Shown piece after piece: positions 8,978 through 16,821 of a DNA stretch of 64,000 bases (position 1 is the first letter of the stretch; each line of letters begins with the position of its first letter). The DNA lies in contig CAZVEH010000001.1 of the NCBI GenBank assembly GCA_964625775.1, positions 1-64,000 on the forward strand, in the 5' to 3' direction. The notes beneath the pieces were generated by a model, which did no database searches, was not told the origin of the DNA, and was given only the letters and a program-made list of their open reading frames with translations. The DNA comes from GCA-2786165 sp964625775. Its GTDB lineage: Bacteria; Pseudomonadota; Gammaproteobacteria; Legionellales; Legionellaceae. The translations under genes were made by a program, and so were the position numbers.

Positions 8978-10474
8978 ATGTTGATCGTCGCTATTGCTGT
9001 CCAAAGCATTGAATCTGCTCAGCAACAAATCCTTGCCGCTTTACCGCATGCTGATGGTATTGAATTACGCCTGGATTATTTACCTCATTTAAGGCTAGCT
9101 GAGGTTTCAGTTTTACGTGATCTCTGTACTTTGCCGATTATTGTGACCTTACGCAGCAGGTCGCAAGGAGGATTTTATCCCAACACGGAATCTCAACGGT
9201 GTAAGGATATATTAGCCCTGTGTGCGTTACAGCCAGACTATTTAGATCTGGAATATGATATGCCAGCATCGATTGTTCAGAGCATTCATGAGAGGTATCC
9301 TGCGATCAAATTGATTTGTTCTTATCACGATTTTCAGGCTACAGCGTTGGATTTGGCGACCTTATTTCATCGCATGCAGGGTCGTTATTTTTATGCTTAT
9401 AAAATTGCGACCTATGCTCAAAACACCATGGATGCGCTACGCATGCTGTTGTTTGTTAAAAGTGTATCTGCCCAGCATCGAATCTCAGGATTGTGTATGG
9501 GCGCAGATGGTGTTTGTACCCGTATTGTGGGGCGCGTCATGGGTGGCATGATGACCTACGCCTGTTTAGACGCTGGTCAGGAAGTAGCCTCTGGGCAATT
9601 GACGCTTACAGAATTACTCAACGTCTACCATTATCGAAGCTTAAATAGTGCGTCCCGTATCTATGCCTTACTCGGAGATCCGGTTGATTTGAGTGTGGGC
9701 CATATTCTTCATAATCAGGCGATGCGTTATTTGCAAAAAAATGCCATATATATCAAATTGCGGATACCCCAGGCTGATTTTCACTCTGCTTGGGCGCTAT
9801 GTAAGGATTTGGGTTTTAGTGGCATGAGTGTGACCATGCCCCTTAAGGAAACTATCTTTGCTGTGTTGGATAACACCCAGGGTGATGCATCATTCATCAG
9901 GGCGGCTAATACGGTCATTCACGAACAAGCACAGTACATGGGGTTGAATACCGATGGTTTAGGGGCGATGCAAGCCTTAATGGCTTATACGGATTTGAAA
10001 AAGAAAACCATTGTGATCTTAGGCGCTGGTGGTGCAGCACGTGCCATTGCGTACGCAGCTCGGCAACAGCAAGCAGAGGTGATTCTTTTAAATCGTACCC
10101 TTCAGGCTGCACAATGCATTGCTGCAGAATGGGGTTGCGAAGCGTATCCTCTGTCGCAGTTACATGAATTACGCAGCAGATATGACATCATCATCAATAC
10201 CTTGCCCCAGCGCGTATTTTTCGAGACCGATATACAGTCTTTGTTTCATTCCAATGTATTGAAGCCACACAGTATTGCTATGGATATTGTGTATCAACCT
10301 ATCCACACAGTGTTTTTGCAAATGGCGAAGCAAGCGCATTGTTGTTGTATCTATGGGTATGACATGTATATTCATCAAGCTTTGTTGCAGTTAGAAGGTT
10401 GGTTTTGTCTCGATCAACCACAAAAAAGTGCCTTGAAAGCACACATGTTCCGATATTTTATTGGAAACCAATGA
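8978..10474 (+). CDS. aroDE: Bifunctional 3-dehydroquinate dehydratase / shikimate dehydrogenase
   Basis: This 498-residue fusion carries both remaining steps of the pathway. Residues 1-215 are a type I dehydroquinase, with ELRLDYL near 29, the catalytic His in ICSYHDF near 112, the Schiff-base Lys in YKIATYA near 143 and SGQLTLTEL near 207. From RIYALLGDPVD near 226 it is shikimate dehydrogenase: SVTMPLKE (substrate Lys), NTDGLGAMQAL, and the NADP loop GAGGAARA. In the shikimate-binding loop the usual HSxSP reads LSVGH, so the second serine is missing. The start at 8978 is chosen 5 bases after aroB. Fused AroDE proteins are known in chlamydiae and plants, whereas Legionella and Coxiella relatives usually have separate genes. 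Confidence 0.92.
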   Translation: MLIVAIAVQSIESAQQQILAALPHADGIELRLDYLPHLRLAEVSVLRDLCTLPIIVTLRSRSQGGFYPNTESQRCKDILALCALQPDYLDLEYDMPASIVQSIHERYPAIKLICSYHDFQATALDLATLFHRMQGRYFYAYKIATYAQNTMDALRMLLFVKSVSAQHRISGLCMGADGVCTRIVGRVMGGMMTYACLDAGQEVASGQLTLTELLNVYHYRSLNSASRIYALLGDPVDLSVGHILHNQAMRYLQKNAIYIKLRIPQADFHSAWALCKDLGFSGMSVTMPLKETIFAVLDNTQGDASFIRAANTVIHEQAQYMGLNTDGLGAMQALMAYTDLKKKTIVILGAGGAARAIAYAARQQQAEVILLNRTLQAAQCIAAEWGCEAYPLSQLHELRSRYDIIINTLPQRVFFETDIQSLFHSNVLKPHSIAMDIVYQPIHTVFLQMAKQAHCCCIYGYDMYIHQALLQLEGWFCLDQPQKSALKAHMFRYFIGNQ

Positions 10475-10484
10475 CGAATAAGGA

Positions 10485-10501
10485 GTCTCCATCAAGGAGA
10501 C
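10485..10501. terminator. Possible bidirectional terminator hairpin
   Basis: GTCTCC and GGAGAC pair across a 5-base loop between the convergent aroDE gene and the protease gene, overlapping the latter's stop. No T-run follows, so the call rests on position and stem only. Confidence 0.35.
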
Positions 10502-12258
10502 GGCTGAACTTGATACACTTCATGTCCATCTTTTTGGCCCATTCGATCCCAATCAGACTCTCTATACCTATGAATTTTTCTCTCAGTAAGCCTACGTTTT
10601 TCCCACTCTTGGGCTAACGTGGTTAAACAATTATACATTGTTGTTAGGTTAGCTTCGTTTGGTGTTGCAGTTGCCTTGAGTTGTTGTATTCTTCGATATA
10701 ACCCCGCCTGATCGTCTTTGATACAAGCCCACAGTGTATGAGAAAAAGAAATAGGACGTGTTTTTTCACTGAAATCTAATGTACAGCCATCGGCTGGGTC
10801 GTCGGTTCGATAACGTCTCTCCCAGCCTTTAAATAAATTCCAAAAAGACCAAGCAAAAGCGTTCGCATTATTCTGGAAACTGGGTGACAATGATGCAAAC
10901 ACCCAGTGAAATACATAATATTTTTTAAAAACTTTTTGCCCATATAAGACTCGATATCTTTCTTCAGCAAAGCGATTAAGTCTTTCGCTTATCTGCGCAT
11001 GTCCTGTTCTGAAGTGTTGCTCTCTTTCATGGGAATAAAATTGATTAATCTCATTTTGAAGCTCCGTTTGCAAAGCCCACTTCTTGTTTTGCACCTCTGT
11101 ACTAACAAGTCTGCGAACCTCTATGTCAGATTGACTATCTAGAGTATTAAAATAATCCCAGAGATACAATAAATCACTGATTGGAATAATATGATGATTA
11201 CTATGGTGTTCTCTGACAGGATATTCAGCATGGTTTGCATGATCAACTCGGCGGCCTTTATAATCCTCCAGGCGATATCGTAAAAACTCATAGCCATCCT
11301 CATTCAAAGCGCTAACAGGTATCATCATAAAAGATGGATTGTAGCGATAAGGATCTGAAATACCATCGGAAAACACCCTAAGGGTAAACTGAGGAAACTG
11401 AATGATTCTTCTCTGAATATTTCCTGCATGGATAAATCGATATATGGAGACTCCCAACGCAGTCACAGAGTTAAAACTCTTCCAGATCACTCCTGCGCCT
11501 GAGGCGCCAGGGCCTCCTTGAATAAAGGCATTATCATGTAATGCTGTACCAAAGCTGGAAGCATGAATTGTTCCAACAGAAACTTGTGGCTTCCCGCCCG
11601 AAAAATGAAACATTGCGTAGTCTCCACTAGGCAATGCGCTATGAATCGGGTTGAAATTGGCAGGGATTATTTTAGCGTATCGGTTAAAAACGCTGATGTC
11701 CCTCAGCGTTGGGATCTGCAAATAGCCACCATCTACGCCATAGTTAGCGTTATTTTTCGAAATGACAGGGATATCGAGATGTCTTTCTTTGATAAATAAA
11801 TAGTGAGGAGAAGATGTATTTGTGACTTCGAAGTGAAAAAAACGGACATATAAATTATCGCATGGGATGTTATCAAAATTATGTCTTGCAGTGGCAATAA
11901 CTGTATTTGCCACTAAGATGCCACTGCCAATCATTTTATGTGTTGCGCCGTTTTTGTATACTATGGCGCAAGCAGATTGGTGCCAGTTTTTTATGAAAGC
12001 ACTAAATTCTGGGTGCTCTTGTATTTGATCTTGATTCAAATAGGGGAAGATACTGGCATTATCTACTTCTTCAGGCCATGCATTATAAGTTGAAATGGGT
12101 GTGAATGATAATATGTTTTCCTGGCCAAAATCAGATTCCATCCCTCGCGGCACCTGGTTCACAATCGGTGAGACATGATGGACGACTCGCCACAGATAGG
12201 TGTTGTGTCCATCCGCACTTTCGTACGCCTCCCAGATTGTATCGGTTTTATGAAACAT
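10492..12258 (-). CDS. Trypsin-fold serine protease-like protein, no signal peptide
   Basis: The 588-residue protein holds a chymotrypsin-fold (S1-like) protease domain at about residues 90-290. Candidate triad residues are His126 in GILVANTVIATARHNF, Asp176 in GVDGGYLQI and Ser253 in GGPGASGAG. The GxSGxG arrangement resembles the GDSGGP loop with Asp-to-Ala at the position before Ser. The C-terminal half (300-588) is charged, helical and not recognised. There is no signal peptide or membrane segment, which is unusual for S1 proteases in bacteria and would fit a Dot/Icm substrate; this is inference. The final residues are polar (GHEVYQVQPSP). It is convergent with aroDE and shares its strand with the next gene. 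Confidence 0.7.
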   Translation of the reverse strand: MFHKTDTIWEAYESADGHNTYLWRVVHHVSPIVNQVPRGMESDFGQENILSFTPISTYNAWPEEVDNASIFPYLNQDQIQEHPEFSAFIKNWHQSACAIVYKNGATHKMIGSGILVANTVIATARHNFDNIPCDNLYVRFFHFEVTNTSSPHYLFIKERHLDIPVISKNNANYGVDGGYLQIPTLRDISVFNRYAKIIPANFNPIHSALPSGDYAMFHFSGGKPQVSVGTIHASSFGTALHDNAFIQGGPGASGAGVIWKSFNSVTALGVSIYRFIHAGNIQRRIIQFPQFTLRVFSDGISDPYRYNPSFMMIPVSALNEDGYEFLRYRLEDYKGRRVDHANHAEYPVREHHSNHHIIPISDLLYLWDYFNTLDSQSDIEVRRLVSTEVQNKKWALQTELQNEINQFYSHEREQHFRTGHAQISERLNRFAEERYRVLYGQKVFKKYYVFHWVFASLSPSFQNNANAFAWSFWNLFKGWERRYRTDDPADGCTLDFSEKTRPISFSHTLWACIKDDQAGLYRRIQQLKATATPNEANLTTMYNCLTTLAQEWEKRRLTERKIHRYRESDWDRMGQKDGHEVYQVQPSP

Positions 12259-12337
12259 GATGGTTCTCTCTTTTAATGATATAGTTTTTTAATGACAAAT
12301 ATTTTCCATAATCCAACTGTGTTTCAATACAACAAAT

Positions 12338-12949
12338 TCACCGCAAAGGACTCATGGGCACTCTATCTAAGATGACTTGTTCATCGTCAAGAATGCCTTT
12401 TTGCTGACAACCTTGAATGAGTAACGCGCCTTCCTCTGTGAGTCTATAGCGTGAGTTATGCGCGGTACCCGCAAAGACATGAAACTTAGGGGCACACCTA
12501 TTGATATAGCGAATAAGTTCGGTTCCAATGCCCTTTCGTCTATACGCGGTCTCAACGGAAATATGCGTTAACGCGCTGTTATCATCTATAGATGCGGTTG
12601 CAATTTTTGTTCCTTTTTTGACAAACTCTTTTTTGCCTCTGTTGATCACAAAGGTATCGATGGTGGTATAAACGCAGTATTCACTAAACTGATTGGTTGT
12701 GCGATAACAATACCCACCCCGCGTTTGTATCGCATCAGCACCAGGCTTATGTTGCACTAGATAGCGGTGGGATTGGGCGTAATCTGTTTTGGATGAGTAA
12801 TAACATGGCTTTTCGCTGATTTTAGTCGGTTTGAAGAAATCTGTGATCAATCGTTTGGGGTGTCGCGGTTGTGTATTAAAAAAATCGGTGATGAACCGTT
12901 GGGTTTTGGACATCTCAGTGCAAGGCCATTTTCTAGTAACCACCATCAT
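12338..12949 (-). CDS. GNAT-like N-acetyltransferase
   Basis: The C-terminal half contains the acetyl-CoA-binding motif A of the GNAT superfamily, VETAYRRKGIGTELI (the R/Q-x-x-G-x-G/A loop is RRKGIG), preceded by the expected beta strand (ALTHISV). The N-terminal 70 residues are basic and contain a short internal repeat, FITDFF and LITDFF about 17 residues apart. An earlier TTG at 12979 is in frame; I prefer the ATG pair at 12949/12946, although no strong ribosome site is present. The substrate cannot be inferred. It lies 79 bases upstream of the protease gene on the same strand. Confidence 0.6.
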   Translation of the reverse strand: MMVVTRKWPCTEMSKTQRFITDFFNTQPRHPKRLITDFFKPTKISEKPCYYSSKTDYAQSHRYLVQHKPGADAIQTRGGYCYRTTNQFSEYCVYTTIDTFVINRGKKEFVKKGTKIATASIDDNSALTHISVETAYRRKGIGTELIRYINRCAPKFHVFAGTAHNSRYRLTEEGALLIQGCQQKGILDDEQVILDRVPMSPLR

Positions 12950-13010
12950 TCTTATGATGTTTATTATAGCGTTTTTCAAACAGTAAATACATGAGGTAAC
13001 GCAGCTACAT

Positions 13011-13040
13011 TTGCCGATATCTTATATTTAAGGGTATAGT
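13011..13040 (+). promoter_or_regulatory. Promoter for the 13054 gene
   Basis: TTGCCG at 13011-13016 and TATAGT at 13035-13040 are 18 bases apart and lie 13 bases before the start codon. A ribosome site (AAGGA) sits in the gap. Confidence 0.5.
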
Positions 13041-13053
13041 CGAATAAGGATTT

Positions 13054-13836
13054 ATGATGACCTATCAAAAGTTCAGAAGCAGCCATAGTCCCGCGGTGAT
13101 CAATGACCCCCATAGGGGTAGGAACAATATTTTATCTGACTGGCAACGTGCTATTGATAGTGAGTGGGTGTCCTTCAAAATTAATGGGAAGCCTTTGTCA
13201 GAGTATTCAAAAAAATATAATGCTTTTAAAACAGAAAGTGATTTGAAAACATTTTTCCAAGACATTCTTCTTTCGCAGTTCCCCGAAGAGAAAAAAAAGG
13301 AGGTTCTGGCGTATCTCATGACATCTTTCCATCAAGGTGGTTTGATGTACCCAGTTTCTTCGGCTTTAGGAGCCTGTTTCAGTGAAGTAGATCCAGAAAA
13401 ACAAACCAATTCTAAATATGGTATCTTAAGAGATTCGACTCTAACGCATGAGATTGGGATTGTGACAACAGCAACAGGATTTAAAGTTCAAGAGTTTTGC
13501 ACAGCAGGAGAAATGCTTATTTATTCAGGAACATCAATGAGTCATCTTGTTACAGATTGGGACCCTAATTTAAAACCAGACAGAGGTCACGACTATATCA
13601 TCAAAGCACAGGGTGTGATTGACATTGATTTTTCTCAATCTAGTGATGAGCCTAGTATAGGCGTCGAAAGTAATACAATAGATTTTGGCCATCATGCGCT
13701 AAAAGCAAGATTAGATGCGCGTAGTTTTACGCAGATACTGATTGATTTCTTTAAAAATATTTTAGGCCTGAATCAAGTTGCTGAGATTACGCCTAACTCT
13801 GAAGATCCTTCTCAAGAAAACACATTTAGGATGTAG
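13054..13836 (+). CDS. Unrecognised 260-residue protein
   Basis: I do not recognise this protein. It is hydrophilic, with no signal peptide or membrane helix. The central part (95-200) alternates short beta-like stretches (EIGIVTTATGFKVQEF, EMLIYSGTSMSHLVTD, YIIKAQGVIDIDFSQ), suggesting a globular alpha/beta fold. The tail after residue 245 is polar and rich in Ser, Glu and Pro. It has its own promoter and lies alone between minus-strand genes. The composition would fit an effector, but nothing proves it. Confidence 0.6.
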   Translation: MMTYQKFRSSHSPAVINDPHRGRNNILSDWQRAIDSEWVSFKINGKPLSEYSKKYNAFKTESDLKTFFQDILLSQFPEEKKKEVLAYLMTSFHQGGLMYPVSSALGACFSEVDPEKQTNSKYGILRDSTLTHEIGIVTTATGFKVQEFCTAGEMLIYSGTSMSHLVTDWDPNLKPDRGHDYIIKAQGVIDIDFSQSSDEPSIGVESNTIDFGHHALKARLDARSFTQILIDFFKNILGLNQVAEITPNSEDPSQENTFRM

Positions 13837-13861
13837 ATAAGACAGCAATTTCGTCTCAGTA

Positions 13862-15526
13862 CTAAGCATCATCTATTTTATAATTCATCCCCAAGCGTAC
13901 AGTATTCACGCTAAAATGAGTGCTGATGACATAGCCGGCCTCACCCTCAGCAGATGTCTCTGCGGTGTTAAGGCCGACCACACCTAAATCCACATACGCA
14001 TACTCTGCTTTTATACTCACACGCGACGCCACGGCATATTCAATGCCGCCGCCGATTGTCCAGCCGAGTGGCGTGCTATGTTGCTTGGTTGAGACACAGA
14101 CTGGACTGCTGGCACAGGATGTTCCTACGTTACGTTGGTCAAAAGCCAATGTAAGCCCACCCCAAGCAGGTCCTGTTGTGACGTATACCAACATATTTTC
14201 TGATGCCAGTGTTCCAATGCGTCCGCGAATGGAACCTAGCCAGCGGATGTTTTGAGTCACGGTTGTGGTTAATGGCAACAGGCTTGTTACCGCATTAGCT
14301 GCTCCGATGTGAGCATACTCTATATCACCTTCTGCACCCCAAACGATGTGTTGGTTTTGCCAGTTATATCCCAGCTGCCCGCCTCCCAGAAAACCGGCAT
14401 TTTGTAGGTTTAAAGAAATAGGAGCGGCATCGTTGATTTGTAAGTTGAGCGCGAGATCTGACGCTGCCGTAATGTCTACTATGTTAGGGTCGGTGCCATA
14501 GCCAATAAGTGCACCCAGATACGCGCCCTTCCAGGTAAACTCATTTTCAGAGTGTAACGCATGAGGTGTATCAGAAAATTGATAATCAGCCTGAAGCAAC
14601 AGACCATATCGACTTTGAATGCCATCTATCGGCTGGGGTTGGCTGGGCGTGGCAATTTGTTCGAAATGAGCCCATCCGTGGGTGACAAGATACCACCAAC
14701 GTCCTCCTACACCCACGCTGAATTCGTCAGATAACAACCATTTTAAAAGGACATCAAGCTGGAAGCCATTGCCGGTACCGGTATCCAATAAACCTCTGAT
14801 ACTGGGCCGAAGATTATGGAAATCGGTTTCTTGTAATGAACTCTGAATATATGCCACATCGGTTTCTAAGTGCCAATCTTTAGCCAAATCCATGCTTTCG
14901 TTAAGACCCAGACGCAAAGAACGCCATGCAGCTGAATTATTTAAAGAATCCACCGATAAAGCAATTGGGGTTGCGCACACGGTCCCGCCTGCAGTTTGCG
15001 TACAACCAAAATTTGCGATGAACTCTTGCCAATAATGGTAGCCAATAAATCCACCCAATCGCCAATTGGGCCGAGTCAAGAAGTTATAGCCAAGATCAAC
15101 ACTGAAATAGTGTAATGATCCATTTTTTTGCGGTGAAACGGTTCTAGAATACATAATGCCAGGAGGAAAATCTTCATCAACCAGTTGTCCGCCGCCAATG
15201 GATCCTCCACCGATGTAGCCTTTCAAATAAACGCCATTTTGATGCTGAAGTCTCCCAAAGCCCTCCGCCGAATTCGCAGTTAAATCTTCATAGGTCAAAC
15301 GAGACACTAAAATGGTGGGGGCTCCTAATAAATTTTCTTTATAACGCGCGCTGCTGTACCAATAGCGAGGCCCAAAGTCAAAGGTCCAAGGCGAGGTAGC
15401 TTGAGAGGGAATCAAAGGCTCTTTGAGTACTTCAGGGGTTTTAGCATGGTGGGTAGAAGGTATCATTAGGATTAAAAAACCTGCCATCCAGATACTGAGG
15501 TGGGTGCGCTTAATGATATCCATCAT
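13862..15526 (-). CDS. Outer-membrane protein with two beta-barrel domains in tandem
   Basis: The mature protein starts after a signal peptide (basic KR, then hydrophobic SIWMAGFLILMI, cleavage near THHA-KT). I place the start at the ATG ending at 15526, 22 codons inside the longest frame, because GGAA precedes it and the signal peptide then starts properly. Residues to about 320 form one barrel-like domain with amphipathic strands (FDFGPRYWYS, YFSVDLGYNFL, EFSVGVGGRWWYL). From FTWKGAYLGALIGYG onward a second domain matches the Omp25/Omp31-like porin family (LGGGQLGYNW, GSIRGRIG, GGGIEYAVASRVSIKAEYAY, final VRLGMNYKI). It ends near the C-terminus with the usual aromatic/hydrophobic strand. 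A role in surface structure or adhesion is likely; ligand unknown. Confidence 0.75.
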   Translation of the reverse strand: MMDIIKRTHLSIWMAGFLILMIPSTHHAKTPEVLKEPLIPSQATSPWTFDFGPRYWYSSARYKENLLGAPTILVSRLTYEDLTANSAEGFGRLQHQNGVYLKGYIGGGSIGGGQLVDEDFPPGIMYSRTVSPQKNGSLHYFSVDLGYNFLTRPNWRLGGFIGYHYWQEFIANFGCTQTAGGTVCATPIALSVDSLNNSAAWRSLRLGLNESMDLAKDWHLETDVAYIQSSLQETDFHNLRPSIRGLLDTGTGNGFQLDVLLKWLLSDEFSVGVGGRWWYLVTHGWAHFEQIATPSQPQPIDGIQSRYGLLLQADYQFSDTPHALHSENEFTWKGAYLGALIGYGTDPNIVDITAASDLALNLQINDAAPISLNLQNAGFLGGGQLGYNWQNQHIVWGAEGDIEYAHIGAANAVTSLLPLTTTVTQNIRWLGSIRGRIGTLASENMLVYVTTGPAWGGLTLAFDQRNVGTSCASSPVCVSTKQHSTPLGWTIGGGIEYAVASRVSIKAEYAYVDLGVVGLNTAETSAEGEAGYVISTHFSVNTVRLGMNYKIDDA

Positions 15527-15775
15527 GACGACAAATTCCGTGTGATGTAAATGCGCGGTAGCGTACTGTGCACAGTGCGGTGAGTCAATCATTTCATGTT
15601 TTAACGCGTATGGTCATTTTCGTAAAAAACATTGTTGGGTGTGCTCTTATGGTTTGGCTTGGTTTTTTGCGATTAAACGCCAGTTATCCGCCATTGACAT
15701 ACAGGTTTGCCTATCTAATGAAATTATGATAATTTGTGATGCGCAAAACTTGTCCTATATGGTTGCTGATAATTA

Positions 15776-16306
15776 ATGACTCCTGAAAATCTTTTGTGTG
15801 AAATGAACCATCGTTATGCATTGATGATCCGACATAGATTGGAAACCTCGCTTGCTGGGTTTTTTGCACGCAATATAGATCGATATTGCTACCCCTCTAT
15901 TGAAATACCGAGGGCTTATTTAAGACAACTGATGCATGATCCTGTTCATAAAAATGTTCATATGTTTTTTAATATGTCTTTTTTTTCCAAATTTATTTGC
16001 ACATTTGAATCAGCCATCAAAGCAAAAACGCGTTCTTCAGGTGACCCTTTCTATGTGGATGAAAAAAGTGCTACACGCTTGGTTTTGGGTCAATTGCTGA
16101 TCCGACAATGGAACTCTCGACAACAGCATGACGTTGGAAAACCTCTGACCATCAAATTATTGCGTGCCATGATCGAGGTTGAAATTTTTACAGAAGAGTA
16201 TGTACAACTTGTTTTGCGTTCTGAAGATCCTGAGCAATGTGTTCGCGATCTTTTAGCGGAGGCCACGCCAAGATGCTCTGAGAGTTCTACGTGTTCAACA
16301 GGATAA
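15776..16306 (+). CDS. Unrecognised 176-residue protein
   Basis: No family is recognised. The protein is helical and basic in its N-terminal half (MNHRYALMIRHRLETSLAGF), contains a hydrophobic patch MFFNMSFFSKFICTF near 62-76, and ends with a Cys/Ser-rich tail. There is no signal peptide. The 183 bases upstream contain TTGACA at 15694 without a matching -10. It ends 55 bases before trpR on the same strand and could be cotranscribed with it. Confidence 0.5.
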   Translation: MTPENLLCEMNHRYALMIRHRLETSLAGFFARNIDRYCYPSIEIPRAYLRQLMHDPVHKNVHMFFNMSFFSKFICTFESAIKAKTRSSGDPFYVDEKSATRLVLGQLLIRQWNSRQQHDVGKPLTIKLLRAMIEVEIFTEEYVQLVLRSEDPEQCVRDLLAEATPRCSESSTCSTG

Positions 16307-16361
16307 ACCCATTGTTTTCCATGGCATATCGTGACAAAAGAGTCTAAATCACGTAAGATCA

Positions 16362-16664
16362 ATGCCTATCACTAAGATAGCGAGTCTTAGCATGAATTCT
16401 AAAGGTTGGCAGTGCTTTTTAGAGCTCTGTTCAGCAGTCAAAGATAAAGATCAATTGTCTGAATTATTCGATTGCTTATTAACCCCAGAAGAAAAAGAAA
16501 GTATCGAAACACGTTGTTTGATTGTGAAAGCCTTGTTGGATGATAACAAACCTCAGCGGAAAATCGCGGAGGACTTGAATGTCAGTATTGCAAAAATAAC
16601 CAGGGGATCAAATCAATTGAAACGAATATCAGCTGATTTACGCCAGTTTTTGCTGAATCATTAG
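16362..16664 (+). CDS. trpR: Trp operon repressor family protein
   Basis: The 100-residue protein matches TrpR through its core: LLTPEEKESIETRCLIVKAL near 42-61, then the helix-turn-helix QRKIAEDLNVSIAKITRGSN near 66-85, and DLRQFL at the end. ITRGSNxLK is the recognition-helix signature of the family. TrpR binds L-tryptophan and represses trp and aro genes. It may start at MNSKGW (16392), close to the start of the conserved region. No trp biosynthetic genes and no clear operator are visible here, so its targets are elsewhere or unrecognised. Chlamydiae also carry trpR. Confidence 0.88.
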   Translation: MPITKIASLSMNSKGWQCFLELCSAVKDKDQLSELFDCLLTPEEKESIETRCLIVKALLDDNKPQRKIAEDLNVSIAKITRGSNQLKRISADLRQFLLNH

Positions 16665-16678
16665 GTACAACAGAAAAA

Positions 16679-16802
16679 CAGGACTTATGCAAAACGTCGA
16701 GGTCGAGGCAAGTTTTGTTTTTAATGAGGGAGTTTAGGTGGACTAAATGACCGAATTAAAAACGAAACTTAACGAAGAGAACGACGTTTTGCGTAAGTTC
16801 TG
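16679..16802. mobile_element. MITE-like nested palindrome with 21-bp terminal inverted repeats
   Basis: The ends 16679-16699 and 16782-16802 are inverted copies (19 of 21 match; core ACTTATGCAAAACGTCG). Inside, 16710-16725 pairs with 16755-16770 (15 of 16). The whole 124-base element would fold into one long hairpin. It has no coding capacity. The CAGGACTTATGC-type end resembles terminal repeats of insertion sequences, so a nonautonomous miniature element is likely. No target duplication is evident. It ends 8 bases before the manC ribosome site. Confidence 0.7.
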
Positions 16803-16821
16803 AAAAATTTGGAGCATGTGC

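Noticed and set aside
15694..15699. Perfect TTGACA upstream of the 15776 gene as promoter
   Set aside because: No acceptable -10 lies 16-18 bases downstream, so I did not call a promoter.
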